From Glandiceps talaboti (Eukaryota > Hemichordata > Enteropneusta > Spengelidae): DNA of 64,000 bases. The stretch lies in NCBI RefSeq assembly GCF_964340395.1, contig NC_135562.1, positions 24,257,360 to 24,321,359 on the forward strand. Direction: 5' to 3'. Of the stretch, positions 11,625-23,699 are shown piece by piece. Every line of letters begins with the position of its first letter. Positions within the stretch are counted from its first letter, which is position 1. The notes beneath the pieces were generated by a model. It searched no databases. It worked only from the letters and a program-made list of their open reading frames with translations, and had not been told where the DNA came from. The translations under genes were made by a program, and so were the position numbers.

Positions 11625-12850
11625 ATATAATGTTAACTTTAGCCTTCGTCACTTTATTAGTCCCAACCGACTTATGGATTGGGTTCCGTCCGTCTGTCCG
11701 TCCAGAGCCGTTTCTTGGAGATGCCTTGACCGATTTTTTTCAAACTGACAATGGCATACATATGCATGTCAATTTGTTTCATGATATGATCCAATATGGC
11801 CGCCAAGCAGCCATTTTGTTTGCGAATTTTCCATGTCCAAAGCCATAACTCAGACATGCTTGAACAGATCTCATTCAAAGTTGGCATTAGCACAGTGTTC
11901 TATGACATACATGTGCATATTCATTTTCATCGTGATACAATCCAATATGGCTGCCTAGCAGCCATTTTGTTTGCGAATTTTCCGTGACCAAAGCCATAAC
12001 TCAGACATGCTTGAACAGATCTCATTCAAAGTTTGTATTAGCACAGTGTTCTATGACATACATGTTCATATTCATTTTCGTTGTGATACGATCCAATATG
12101 GCTGCCTTGCAGCCATTTTGTTTGTGAATTTTCCATGTCCAAAAGCCATAACTCAGACATGCTTGAACAGATCTCATTCAAAGTTGGTATTAGGACAGTG
12201 TTCCCTGACATACATGTGCATATCCATTTTCGCCGTGATACAATCCGATATGGCTGCCTGGCAGCGATTTTGTTGGTACAGTTTTCATGTCCAAAGCCAT
12301 AACTCAGACATGCTTGAACAGGTCCCCCCCCCCCCCACCCATACCCGACCCATCCTTTATTGTTGAATGGTTTATTCCATCACATCATCTTGAACAGTAG
12401 GCATGTCCCATGTTGAACGAGGAGACACAACATGACTAGGCATGTTCCATGTCCAACGAGCAGACACAACATATCTAAGTCTGTTTGATTTAGGTTCACA
12501 AGTGTTGTTGCGTGATCAGAGAGGGTAGTGATATCAAGAAAATGACAACATAAACTGCCAGTTCCTTAAAACCCAATCATAGCGGGGACTATGTCATTCT
12601 CAATGACTTGTTAATTCAGAGTTTGTTTCTATGGCAATATTGATTTGAGGTTGGTCTTTAATACACACAATGCTAACTTTAGCCTTCTCCACTTGATCAA
12701 TTCAGAGGTTGTTTCTATGGCAATGTTGATTTGAGGTTGGTCTTACACACAGTGTTAACTTTAGCCTCCTAAGCACTTGATCAATTCAGAGGTTGTTTCC
12801 ATGGCAATGTTGATTTGAGATTGGTCTTACACATAGCAAATTTGATTGTA
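11625..12850 (+). repeat. 84-bp tandem repeat (about three units), first unit split by F2
   Basis: Units contain TAACTTTAGCCTTC, CACTTGATCAATTCAGAG and GTTTCTATGGCAATGTTGAT, with AATTCAGAG at 12613, 12699 and 12783. The first unit is cut by an F2 element (11659-12612). Left flank plus right flank give CACTTTATT+AATTCAG, the same length as the uninterrupted CACTTGATCAATTCAG. Confidence 0.85.
11659..12612 (+). mobile_element. F2 element, complete ends
   Basis: It begins AGTCCC (5' hairpin shortened in this copy), followed by GGATTGGGTTCCGTCCGTC and a short GTCC microsatellite, then the box GAGCCGTTTCTTGGAGATGC. About three tandem core repeats of roughly 151 bp follow (GCCATAACTCAGACATGC at 11842 and 11993 and later), then a C tract at 12325-12337. 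It ends GCGGGGACTATGTCATTCTC plus AATGACTTGTT. GCGGGGACT is the inverted copy of the F2 5' AGTCCCCGC, and GTCATTCTCAATGAC forms a 6-bp-stem hairpin just before the end. No gene is encoded. Confidence 0.88.
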
Positions 12851-13330
12851 ATGTATGAGGTGTGTAAGATAGGCAGAAATCAAACATGAACAGTTAGAAG
12901 TGGCATAAGACATGCAGTCCTTTACAGATAGTGTTATCATAAATACATGCATTGTATTGACTTGTATGTGAATGTAAGTATCTCAAGGGAAAAGGCCATA
13001 GCAGTGCAATGAGTCCTAGAACATTGACTTGACAAATCCAACATGTCTTCAGACTTGGGTCAGATGTCTGACCTGCAGGTCAGGGGTCAACTTGAAGTTG
13101 ACCTCAGTTGACCGAGTTAGATCCTATTACACTTAAAATTTCCTCTAACAATAAATGCATTAGGCTAAATTATATTCTTGTCCGAATAAATAGTAGAACA
13201 AACAGCAATTGAGAATTTTAGTTTGAAATGTTACAAGTTAGAATAATAAAACAGAGATTACTATTGTACATATGTATCAGTTTGTAAAGCAAACTCCTTA
13301 ATCAAAATAACTAGGGGGAGGGAGGAGGAA
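12851..13330. other. No feature seen
   Basis: Unique AT-rich sequence with no supported exon or repeat of the local families. Confidence 0.55.
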
Positions 13331-14632
13331 GGGTGAGATTTGATAAAACCTACATACAGTAACTGACAGTTTGGAACTGTCCTATGTGAGTAAAACCTAC
13401 ATACAGTAACTAACACAATTTAGTTTGTAACTGTCCTATGTGAGATTTGAATAAAACCTACATACAGTAACTAACAGTAACACAATTTAGTTTGGAACTG
13501 TCCTATGTGAGATTTGAATAAAACCTACATACAGTAACTAACAGTAACACAATTTAGTTTGTAACTGTCCTATGTGAGATTTGAATAAAACCTACATACA
13601 GTAACTAACAGTAACACAATTTAGTTTGGAACTGTCCTATGTGAGATTTGAATAAAACCTACATACAGTAACTAACAGTAACACAATTTAGTTTGTAACT
13701 GTCCTATGTGAGATTTGAATAAAACCTACATACAGTAACTAACAGTAACACAATTTAGTTTGTAACTGTCCTATGTGAGATTTGAATAAAACCTACATAC
13801 AGTAACTAACACAATTTAGTTTGTAACTGTCCTATGTGAGATTTGAATAAAACCTACATACAGTAACTAACAGTAACACAATTTAGTTTGTAACTGTCCT
13901 ATGTGAGATTTGAATAAAACCTACATACAGTAACTAACAGTAACACAATTTAGTTTGGAACTGTCCTATGTGAGATTTGAATAAAACCTCCATACAGTAA
14001 CTAACAGTAACACAATTTAGTTTGTAACTGTCCTATGTGAGATTTGAATAAAACCTACATACAGTAACTAACAGTAACACAATTTAGTTTGGAACTGTCC
14101 TATGTGAGATTTGAATAAAACCTCCATACAGTAACTAACAGTAACACAATTTAGTTTGGAACTGTCCTATGTGAGATTTGAATAAAACCTACATACAGTA
14201 ACTAACAGTAACACAATTTAGTTTGGAACTGTCCTATGTGAGATTTGAATAAAACCTACATACAGTAACTAACAGTAACACAATTTAGTTTGTAACTGTC
14301 CTATGTGAGATTTGAATAAAACCTACATACAGTAACTAACAGTAACACAATTTAGTTTGGAACTGTCCTATGTGAGATTTGAATAAAACCTCCATACAGT
14401 AACTAACAGTAACACAATTTAGTTTGGAACTGTCCTATGTGAGATTTGAATAAAACCTACATACAGTAACTAACAGTAACACAATTTAGTTTGGAACTGT
14501 CCTATGTGAGATTTGAATAAAACCTACATACAGTAACTAACAGTAACACAATTTAGTTTGTAACTGTCCTATGTGAGATTTGAATAAAACCTACATACAG
14601 TAACTATCACAATTTAGTTTGGAACTGTCCTT
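13331..14632. repeat. 67-bp minisatellite array
   Basis: About 19 direct copies of a 67-bp unit with landmarks CCTACATACAGTAACTAACA, ACACAATTTAGTTTG and AACTGTCCTATGTGAGATTT. Variation is mostly TTTGTAACT versus TTTGGAACT and CCTACATAC versus CCTCCATAC. The edge units are shorter, lacking CAGTAA or part of the ATTTGAATA block. Confidence 0.96.
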
Positions 14633-15311
14633 AAATTTACCTCACAGATAGATTATAAAAATGCTGATAACAACAACACGGCCATTACATTTCCAACCTT
14701 ACCAAATTTATAATGTTTTCAAATTTACAAACTTGCCTCAACTCTGATATTTTGGCCTCATATGCACAAATACATATATTCTTGCCTTTGTAGCATGTTA
14801 AATAATAAGACTGTAATTCTCTAACATTCATCACACCAAACTCATCAATAATTTTATTATGAGAAAATGAGTTTTGAGGGAAATTTTCACAGCTGGATAT
14901 TTGCATATAGAAAATTTAATGAATTACTCTTGCCTTGGGTGGGTAATTTTAATAATCTTATCCAGTATAAATCATAACGGCTGTCAGAGAACAATGAAAG
15001 CCATTATCTGTGTGCTTAGATTAGATTTAATTTGTTCATAGCTCAGATGAATGCTCACATTAGTTAATTTGGATGCTGTTTTGTCACAAGAATGCGATCA
15101 ATTGATTTTAGTACATTTTGAATGATAGTCTGTTGTCAACAAGTACAGTCATGTAATGGTTGGTGGGAGCATGCCAGTTTTTATTGACCATTGTAGAGTT
15201 ATCTACAAATTTAATGAAAAGTCTTGACAAAGTCAACATTGATTAGGAAATGGTTCATTGAATGGCTGATGTATTCTGACTTTCTCTGCTGCACCGTGTG
15301 ATTAATTTATG
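14633..15311. other. No feature seen
   Basis: AT-rich unique DNA between two minisatellites. A 73-codon minus-strand open frame (14685-14906) shows no domain or codon signal that I can recognise. Confidence 0.55.
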
Positions 15312-15858
15312 TACAACAGACTGAGTTGTCGGTAAGGATATGCATAGTTTGTGACTGATAAATTGTTGAGTTGTCGGTAAGGATATGCATAGTTTGTGAC
15401 TGACAAAATGTCGAGTTGTCAGTAAGGATTTGCATAGTTTGTGACAGACAAAATGTCGAGTTGTCAGTAAGGATTTGCATAGTTTGTGACTGATAAATTG
15501 TTGAGTTGTCGGTAAGGATTTGCATAGTTTGTGACTGACAAAATGTTGAGTTGTCAGTAAGGATTTGCATAGTTTGTGACTGATAAATTGTTGAGTTGTC
15601 AGTAAGGATTTGCATAGTTTGTGACTGACAAAATGTTGAGTTGTCAGTAAGGATTTGCATAGTTTGTGACTGATAAATTGTTGAGTTGTCGGTAAGGATT
15701 TGCATAGTTTGTGACTGACAAAATGTTGAGTTGTCGGTAAGGATATGCATAGTTTGTGACTGACAAAATGTCGAGTTGTCAGTAAGGATTTGCATAGTTT
15801 GTGACAGACAAAATGTCGAGTTGTCGGTAACGATTTGCAGAGTTTGTGACTGACAAAA
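15312..15858. repeat. 45-bp minisatellite array
   Basis: Twelve direct units of 45 bp (GTTTGTGACTGACAAAATG, GAGTTGTCAGTAAGGATTTG, CATA). Two unit types (ACAAAATG and ATAAATTG) alternate over much of the array, giving a 90-bp higher-order period. Since 45 is a multiple of three, two overlapping minus-strand frames stay open (15255-15950 and 15307-15795, 15-residue periods). I treat both as repeat artefacts. Confidence 0.95.
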
Positions 15859-16356
15859 AATGCCGAGTAGGTATTGTGTTTCAGTGACTCAGAATCATTC
15901 TTTGTCACTGTTTTTGCTAAGGTTGTGGTTTGGTGGTTACAGAAGGACAATCTAAATTGATTGTTGACATATTTCTTTATATATATACCCTAATGTAATG
16001 GTTACCATATTTTTAAAGAAAACTTGAAAACAAAGAATATGTGTAGTAAATCTTACCAAATGTCCAATATATATAGTTTCTGACTCAATACTGTTTGAGG
16101 TGAAAACCATAATTAACCCAGGTAACCATGTTACAATAGAGAAGGGAAAAATGAGTTTTCATAGTTTCTTGTAATTTTGGATTTGCATCACAGAACAAAG
16201 GTATGTTGTGTATGTTATTGAAAATCTTATGGAACTTCAGAAGAGATTAGTCTCAGTAATAACTGCTTAAAACATTATACTTTTTACCAAGACATATGTT
16301 TTACAGACAATTTGAAGAAGAACTTCAGAACTGTAACCTAATGTTTTCTTTTGTAG
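15859..16356 (+). other. Intron sequence upstream of the first exon
   Basis: No repeat or exon is recognised. The last bases (TGTTTTCTTTTGTAG) form the polypyrimidine tract and acceptor of the exon at 16357. Confidence 0.6.
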
Positions 16357-16415
16357 GTAAAGCGAGCACGACACGAGAGTGACAGTGTTGCTGAAAATCA
16401 TTCTGCTGGCTCAAG
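16357..16415 (+). CDS. Internal coding exon, unidentified host gene (exon A)
   Basis: A 59-bp exon bounded by a strong acceptor (TTTTCTTTTGTAG) and a consensus donor (CAAG/GTAAGAG). Read from its first base it gives VKRARHESDSVAENHSAGS plus two bases (AG). Those two bases combine with the first base of the exon at 55915 to make AGG, and the frame continues open through the next two exons. The basic KRAR start followed by Ser/Glu/His-rich sequence suggests a disordered, possibly nuclear region. I do not recognise the protein. The upstream exon is not found in this window. Confidence 0.65.
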
Positions 16416-16569
16416 GTAAGAGAAATTTCACTATTTTTATAAGAATGTTATTGTCATTGTGTGTTCAGTTATAACTTATTAGGTACTACAAGAATCTGGT
16501 GGAATTGTGCACCTTCTACAGCAACAAACACCATTTATGTCACTAGCCTCTATATATAGTCAGGACGCT

Positions 16570-16765
16570 AAGGTCCAAAAAGTAGCTTAAAACAAGAGTT
16601 ACCTTACAGGGTTTGAAGTACAATTTTTGACATCATATTTGGTTAGAGTAATATCTGTGCCATCAGAAAACTGATGTTGCCCCTCTGGATTCTCTTGCGC
16701 AAACTCACAGGAGGCAGTTACCATAGTAATGGTAACATTATTTTGAAGGATGCTAAACATTAAAA
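16570..16765 (+). repeat. Inverted repeat partner of 20428-20600
   Basis: It shares CTCTGGATTCTCTTGCGCAA, ACTCACAGGAG and TTATTTTGAAGGATGCTAAA with the reverse complement of 20428-20600, at roughly 75-80% identity by eye. About 3.7 kb of F2, F1 and related sequence lies between the arms. Confidence 0.75.
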
Positions 16766-16829
16766 AACGTCATATTTCTGGCCCCAGAAGTGCTATAATC
16801 ATAATCAAAGTATGTGTATATATGTTGGG

Positions 16830-18075
16830 AGAGATGGGCAACTCATTGATCATATGACCTTTTCGATCAAATGTCAAAGTCATAGTCAAAATTGTAGGTC
16901 ATCTTATTTTTTAATATTTTTATTAAAACTCTGGTGGAAAGTTTTATGTAACTAACATCAGGCAAAGTTGTTATAGCTGAAAATCAGTCACAAAATAGCA
17001 AATGATATCGTCTTTCTGGAAAGATACAGCAACAGCCTATTTGGAGTTGCTTTATTACAAAATCCTGTTACCAAGACAACTGATATCAAGATCCGCAATT
17101 GCACAAAATATGACAATACTGAAGATGTCATGGTCCCCAAGTACTATAGTTATGACGGAAGTTTCTGTATATAGGAAATGGGCAACTCACTGAACACATA
17201 ATCTTTTTTAGTCCCTGCCGGACGAAGTCTGGGACGGGGACTTATGGATTGGGTTCCGTCCGTCCAGAGCCGTTTCTTGGAGATGCCTGGACCATTTTTT
17301 TTTCAAACTTGGTACAGGGGCAACATACAATAGCATTCATGAGATATGCACGTCAATTTGTTTCATGATACGATCCAATATAGCCACCTAGCAGCCATTT
17401 TGTTTGCGAATTTTCCATGTCCAAAGCCATAACTCAGACATGCTTGAACAGATCTCATTCAAAGTCGGCATTAGGACAGTGTTCTATGACATACATGTGC
17501 ATATCAATTTTTGTTGTGATACAATCCGATATGGCTGCCTGGCAGCCATTTTGTTGGCACTTTTTTCATGTCCAAAGCCATAACTCAGACATGCTTGAAC
17601 AGGTCCCCCCCCCCCTACCCAACCCATCCTTTATTGTTGAATGGTTTATTCCATCACGTCATCTTGAAGAGTAGGCATGTTCCATGTCCACAAGCAGACA
17701 CAACATATCTAAGTCGGTTTGATTTAGGTTCACAAGTGTTGTTGCGTGATCAGAGTAGGAAACTGCCAGTTCCTTAAAAACCCAATCATAGCGGGGACTA
17801 TGTCATTCTCAATGACTTGTTATCCAAGGTCAAGGTCAAAGTAAAAAAATCAAGGTCGTCTTAATTTTTCAGTTTTTATCAACAAATCACTGAAACATTA
17901 TAATGATTACAGTTATAGATAATGGCATATGCTACAAAGTGGTCGTACTATACAGAATTATATAGTCTTTCAGAAAGATTATTACAAAAAACATATTGGA
18001 AGCTGCTATGAAATTACACAAATGACATTATCAGCTCGACAAAATGATATTACCTCGTCAACTGATTTGATGTCT
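16830..18075 (+). repeat. Diverged about 400-bp tandem duplication (F5), split by F2
   Basis: Two similar units share GGCAACTCA(T/C)TGA, a GATCAAATGTCAAAGTCA-like stretch, TCTTTCTGGAAAGAT-like and CAACTGAT-TATC-like segments. The second unit is interrupted at 17210-17821 by F2. This may be another element family with long core repeats; its ends are not defined. Confidence 0.55.
17210..17821 (+). mobile_element. F2 element, short copy with clean ends
   Basis: It starts AGTCCCTGCCGGACGAAGTC, whose hairpin partner is CTGGGACGGGGACT, then GGATTGGGTTCCGTCCGTCC. It has one to two core repeats, a C tract at 17606-17615, and ends GCGGGGACTATGTCATTCTC plus AATGACTTGTT. Removing it restores ATCTTTTTT+ATCCAAGGTCAA, which aligns without a gap to the sister unit ACCTTTTCGATCAAATGTCAA near 16857. 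It therefore inserted with no visible target duplication. Confidence 0.88.
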
Positions 18076-20435
18076 TTAATCTGTGTGTGTGTGTGTGTGT
18101 AAACAACTTAAAGTCAAAAACTGCTGGACTGATTGCTTTGATATTTGGTGGTCATGTTACTTTGGGTGGCTAGTTGGAAAATTGTTCAAATGAAAATGAT
18201 TGCATCAGAGATGTGATTTTTGGTCAAAAAAACTTAAACTCCAAAACTACTGGGTAGATTGGCCTGAAATTCGGTGAGGACATTCTTAGGGGTAAGTGAA
18301 TAAAGATTTGTTCATGACATGATGATTCCATCAATGATATGCAAATTAGGGCTAAAAATGCATCTTTTTGGTCAAAAGTCTTTAATTCCAAAACTACTGA
18401 GCAGATTGGGCTGAAATTTAATGGGGATGTATCTGGGGATGCATAGATGACAGTGTATTCAGCATATATTGATCTCAATCAGTAATATGCAAATTAGGTG
18501 TAAATTAAATTTTGGTCAAAATTTATATCTAAAAATATACTTGGTCAATGAGACTAAAATTTGGTGAGATGTTTCTAGAAGTTTTATTCTGTAGATTTTC
18601 TTCCAAATATTTTGACACACGTGGCCCTAGCAACCATGACCACACCCTTAGCAACAACCAAGGGCAGTATAGGCAAGTGAGTAAACATTCAAAAAATGTA
18701 TGCAAATATCCCTAGCAACCATGACAACGCACAAACAGCCAAACAGTGGTTTATTTCACAAAGATAACAACAAGGATTAATGTGAATAAATATTCATAAA
18801 ATTTATGTAGATATGCCTAGCAACAAGAACATGCCCATACCAACAGCCAAATGATCACGTATACTGCAAAGATAACAGGGATTAATAGACAAATGAATAA
18901 ACATTCAAAAAATGTATGTAAATGTGCCCAGCAACAAGACCACGCCCATAGCAACAGCCAAATGATCACATATATTGCAAAGATAACAACATGGTTAGAT
19001 AGGCAATTCAGCAAATGAACACCTATACCTAGTATGGATCAGCATGTGGATAAACAATTTTAAAAACTATAGTTGTGCTACAATGCCATTGGTGCTATTT
19101 TTGTCAAAAAACTTAAACTCAAAAAAAAACTGGGCAGATCAGGCAGAAATTTAGTTGGAACATTCTTAGAGGTGTTTAGATTAAGAATTGTTCATGACAT
19201 GATGATTTCATCAGTGATATGCAAATTATGGCTAAAAATGTGTCTTTTTGTTCAAAAAACTTTAATTCTAAAAGTGCTGAGCAGATTGGGCTGAAATTTA
19301 ATGGGGATGCATTTGGGGGTGTATAGAAGAAGAAATAAGACTGAAACTTGTTGAGATGTTTCTAGAGGTGTTATTCTGCAGATTTTCAACACAATTGGCC
19401 CTAGCAACCATGACCACGCCCTTAGCAACAGCCAAACGATGGTGTATTTCTCAAGGATAACAACAGGGATTCTTAGACAAGTGAACATTCAAAGTGTATA
19501 CAAATATGCCTAGCAACAAGAACATGCCCATAGTAACAGCCAAATGATCATGTATTTTGCAAAGATAACAACAGGGATTAATAGACAAATGAAGAAACAT
19601 TCAGTAAATATATGTAAATGTGCCTAGCAACAAGGTCACGGCCATAGCAACTGCCAAATGATTACATGTATTGCAAAGATAACAGGGATCAGTAGACAAA
19701 TGAATAAACATTCATAAAATGTTTGCAAATATACCTAGCAACAAAACCACACCCACGGCAACAGCCAAATTATCATGTATATTGCAAGAGTAACATCTGG
19801 GATTCATAAACAAGTGAAAGAACATTACAAAATGTATGCAAATATGTCTAGCAACATGACCACACCCATAACAACAGCCAAATGATCGCCTATATTGCAA
19901 AGATAACAACAGGGTTGGATAGGCAACTGGATACAGGGATCAGGCATGGATCAACATGTAGGCAAACATTTTTAGCACAACTGAACTACAATGTAGGTTC
20001 TGTAGTACTATAGGCATCGAGCAGTGTCTGTCCGTTTTTCAGCCACAAATGATCACATATATTGCGAAGATAACAATGGGGATTAATAGACAAATTGAAT
20101 AAACATTCAAAAAATGTATGTAAATTTGCCTAGCAACAACACCACGCCCATAGCAACAGCCAAATAATCACGTATATTGCAAAGATAACGACAGGAATTG
20201 AAAGACAAATGAATAAACATTCAAAAAATGTATTCAAATGTGCCTAGCAACAAGACCACGCCCATACCAACAGCCAAATGATCGTGTATATCGCAAAGAT
20301 AGCAACATGGTTGGATAGGCAACTTGATAGTCATTCAGCAAATGAACACCTATTGTTAGCATGGACTAGCATATGGATAAACATTTTTAAAATCTGTACA
20401 GTTGTGCTACAACGCCATTGGCGGTATTTTTAATG
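18076..20435 (+). mobile_element. Cluster of three F1 copies in the same orientation
   Basis: Copy 1 starts at the GT microsatellite (18085-18100; 5' hairpin lost) and ends near 19105 with TAGTTGTGCTACAATGCCAT. Copy 2 starts within the TTAAACTC box and runs to about 19965 with four to five core repeats. Copy 3 restarts at 19968 with TAGCACAACTGAACTACAAT and an inverted partner, jumps directly into core repeats, and ends at 20435 (CAGTTGTGCTACAACGCCAT, GGCGGTATTTTT). The differing internal deletions and core numbers show the family's length variability. Confidence 0.8.
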
Positions 20436-20600
20436 TTTTAGCATCCTTCAAAATAATGTCAATGTTACCATTGGAAGTGTCTCCTGTGAGTTTGCGCAAG
20501 AAAATCCAGAGGGGCAGCATTAGTTTTCTGAAGTCCCAGATGTTCCTTAACCAAATATGCTTCTCAAAATTTCAGCTATTGCGCCCTGACTAATAAGCTG
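20428..20600 (-). repeat. Inverted repeat partner of 16570-16765
   Basis: The reverse complement carries GTCAGGGCGCAATAGCTG, CATATTTGGTTAAGGAAC and TTCTTGCGCAAACTCACAGG, matching 16570-16765. It abuts the F1 3' end with no gap. Confidence 0.75.
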
Positions 20601-21301
20601 TGAAACCAGAAATGTTATGTTATATGAAAATGAGAAAGCCCATATAAGTCTGATAAATTTATTGTTATTCCTAGAAAGGTCAACATGTACGTATAGGTGG
20701 TCTGTGGTCTTTTGTGCAAAAAAGATGTAGGTAGTGTATCTACATTGTAATTATAATATGGTGGGTGAGAGAGATATTAAAGGATGCAATGCATAATTGA
20801 TGTATATCATTTACTAACTATAATCAGTGACTGTATAATGATCACTGTCAAAGTTGAAAGTTAATGTATTGTAACTTCCAAGTGACCATAGATTTCTTAA
20901 GCTAATCAGATATTGCATCAGTTTTCACAAGGACTTGTACGCATACAGACAGGAGGAATGGACAGTTGCCTAAGTGGTAGCATGGGTTTTAGGCTAGATT
21001 ATCATCCATGTGCAATGATGCCATGTCCCTAAGTCAGTGATTTAAGATAACCACATGCTTTGCAAGTCAATGTGTGCTTGTATGTTGTGTGTATGCATTG
21101 TTAATATGCCTTACTATATGAGTGCATGTGGTGTGTGTCATAGTGTGAGTATGTATGTGAAATATAGAGAGTTGAAAGTACAGAATTTGACAGAACCCCA
21201 TGACGTGTAAGTATGGCATGTTCAGGGTATTTGCATGAGTGTTTACAGTGTTCTCTGATCAGAAATCATTTTCTCACAGATGTACTACTATCTTGATGTT
21301 G

Positions 21302-21390
21302 ATGTCAACACCAGAGGGCACTGTACTATTTGTAGTGTCTGTTGGATGTCAACACCAGAGGGCACTGTGCTATTTGTAGTGTCTATTACA
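21302..21390 (+). promoter_or_regulatory. Tandem pair of CTCF-like motifs
   Basis: A 44-bp direct duplication, each copy holding ACACCAGAGGGCAC (21308-21321 and 21352-21365). This fits the 14-base CTCF core CCASYAGRKGGCRS at 13 of 14 positions. CTCF and its motif are conserved across bilaterians. Binding here is inference. Confidence 0.35.
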
Positions 21391-21962
21391 AAACTATGAT
21401 AAACAAAAAGATTGTAAATGAAGTGTAAAATCATAAAAGAAATTTCCAAAAAAGTGAGAGAAAAAAGATCAAAAGCAATCAACGTACTATTTTTACCTGA
21501 ATCTGTAACTGTAGATAGTAAGGTGAAATCATTGTAGAATTTGTCTTGAAGTAATAAGGCAAAATCATTGAAGAAAACAGTTGGATGAAAGTAGAATATG
21601 TAAAACAATTAAGCTTTCGTCTTCATTATATTTTAATCCGATTTCCTTAAACAGAGCTTTAATAAGCGTATAATTATTTTATTATGTAATTTCTCCTGCT
21701 GGGTGTAGTCATGAAAGTAAAAAAGTCATATATCTATATACTTGAATGTTCTGTTTAGCATACATAGATAGAGTACATGTAGATTTGGTGAAATTTTATA
21801 CAACTGATATCTAAGATCCTTTGAGTATGTTTTCACTTTGTAGTACAACTTTTTCATTACTTGCTTTTAACAGTTCCAATATTTCAGAGAAATTTATTGT
21901 TTGCCATACTTTGACTAGATAAGTAGAAATAGACAAGATGGCAGCCTGTTTCTTTTTAATAA

Positions 21963-22052
21963 GAGCCAAGGGGATTGGCTGGTTTGTGCTTTCCAATAGC
22001 CGACAAAGAGCCGAGGGAATTGATTGGTTTATGCTTCCCTACAGCCGACAAA
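21963..22052 (+). repeat. 45-bp direct duplication
   Basis: Two adjacent diverged copies share GAGCC(A/G)AGGG, GATTGG and AGCCGACAAAG. Each holds ATTGG (inverted CCAAT), but there is no other promoter evidence. Confidence 0.6.
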
Positions 22053-22269
22053 GTAACATAGCCTAAAGTTAGACTTATTTCATGAATATTTTAATACCGA
22101 ACTGGGAATTTTCAGTTTTCTGAATGTTTTTATCTATCCCATTTTCTAGTGCCTAGATCAGTGCTATTGTGATTTGCAACCTCCAGAAAGAAATCTGGTA
22201 ACACTTGCATAGATTTCCAATCTTTTATTGTACCATTGGTGGGGAACCCACAAAACACCTGTGGAACAT

Positions 22270-23485
22270 ACATAGATAGATTTAATGTCTGTCTGTCTGT
22301 AAACAACTTAAAGTCAAAAACCACTGGATCGATTGCCATGATATTTGATGGGTGTATTACCTTGGGTGTCTAGTTGGGAAATTGTTCAAATCAAATTGAT
22401 CTTGCCACTGTGATTTGGGTAAAAAAAATGTGATTTTAGGTCAAAAAAATTAAAGCTCAAAAACTACTGGACAGGTCTGTGTGAAATTTGGTTGGAATGT
22501 TCTTTGGGTGTTTAAATTAAGAATTGTACATGACACAATGATCCCATCAGTAATATGCAAATTAGGGCTAAGAATGTGTCTTTTGGTCAAAAGTCTATAA
22601 TTCCACAATTACTAAACAGATTGGGCTGAAATTTGGTGGGAACATTCTTAGGGGTGTTTAGATTAAGAATTCTACATGACACGATGATCCCATAAGTGAT
22701 ATACAAGTTATGGCTAAAAATGTGTCTTTTGGATCAAAATTTCAATATAATCTATAATTCCAAAAGTAGTGAGCAGATTGGGCTGAAATTTAATGGGGAT
22801 GCATCTGGGGGATGTGTAGATGAAGCTGTATTAACAACATCGGCAATATGAAAATTAAATCTAGAAATCTCAATTTTGGTCAAAAACTTACAAAATGTAT
22901 ATGATATGATATGATATGATATGATATATATTTTATTACCCGATCAAAAATAAGTACAATACAAACGTAAATACAGGAAAAGCAAACTAGATCGGATAAC
23001 AGGAGTCAGAAAATAGCTATGCTAATCGTGTCTGACTCCTGGCCAAAGTAAATAATGGTACAAGTTTAGAGTGCAAATAAATATACAAAAAGTAGCTCTA
23101 CCCTTAACCCCCTCCCCTCACCACCCCCCTATATACTAGTATACGAGTGCCATAATGAAAAGAAGTCATATATTACATTAGAACTGTACAATGTTATATT
23201 ACCTCTACCTGGTGAATGGGGCTGAAACTTGGTAGGGGTGTTTCTGGAGGTCTTATTCTGCAGTTGTTCAGAACATTTTGACACAACTGGCCCTAGCAAC
23301 CATGACATGCCCTTAGTAACAGTGAAACGATGATGCATATTACAAAGATAACAATAGGGATGGGTAGGTGAGCGAGTAAAGATTCAAAAATTGTTTGTAA
23401 ATTTTCTAGCAACAAGACCAAGCCCATAGCAACAGTCAAATACAGTTGTGCTACAACACCATTACCACCATTAGTGCCATTTTTT
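22270..23485 (+). mobile_element. F1 copy interrupted by a LINE 3' end
   Basis: It starts at a GTCTGTCTGTCTGTAAACAA box, continues through the usual F1 single-copy region, is interrupted at about 22896-23208, then resumes at GGTGAATGGGGCTGAAACTT. It ends at CAGTTGTGCTACAACACCAT near 23445-23463, where the end is duplicated (ACCATTACCACCATTAGTGC). Confidence 0.75.
22896..23208 (-). mobile_element. 3' fragment of a non-LTR retrotransposon
   Basis: Read on the minus strand it ends in ATAAAATATATAT followed by five or more CATAT repeats, a simple-repeat tail typical of non-LTR elements. It splits an F1 copy. No coding part remains, so the clade cannot be assigned. Confidence 0.6.
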
Positions 23486-23699
23486 TTGAACAACTGAACA
23501 TAGGTTCAGTAGTGCTTTAGCCGTCAAGTAATGTCTGTACGAAGGTGTGTGTGTATGTGTATGGATTGTATTTAATGCAAATATTCTAAAGCAATTAGAC
23601 CAAGCCCATAGCATAGTCATATGATTGTGTATATTGCGAAGATAAAAGTAGGGATAGGAAGGCATGTCAATAAACACTTAAATAATGGTCCTGTGTTTG
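23486..23699 (+). mobile_element. F1 copy, short
   Basis: It begins AACTGAACATAGGTTCAGTA (partial 5' hairpin), then a short GT run at 23540-23560, then core-repeat sequence ending AAACACTTAAATAATGG. It directly follows the previous F1 end. Confidence 0.7.

Larger units (their letters stand above)
20601..22265. other. Intron sequence with small duplications
   Basis: No exon supported. It contains two short tandem duplications, at 21302-21390 (CTCF-like motifs) and 21963-22052, listed separately. Confidence 0.55.
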
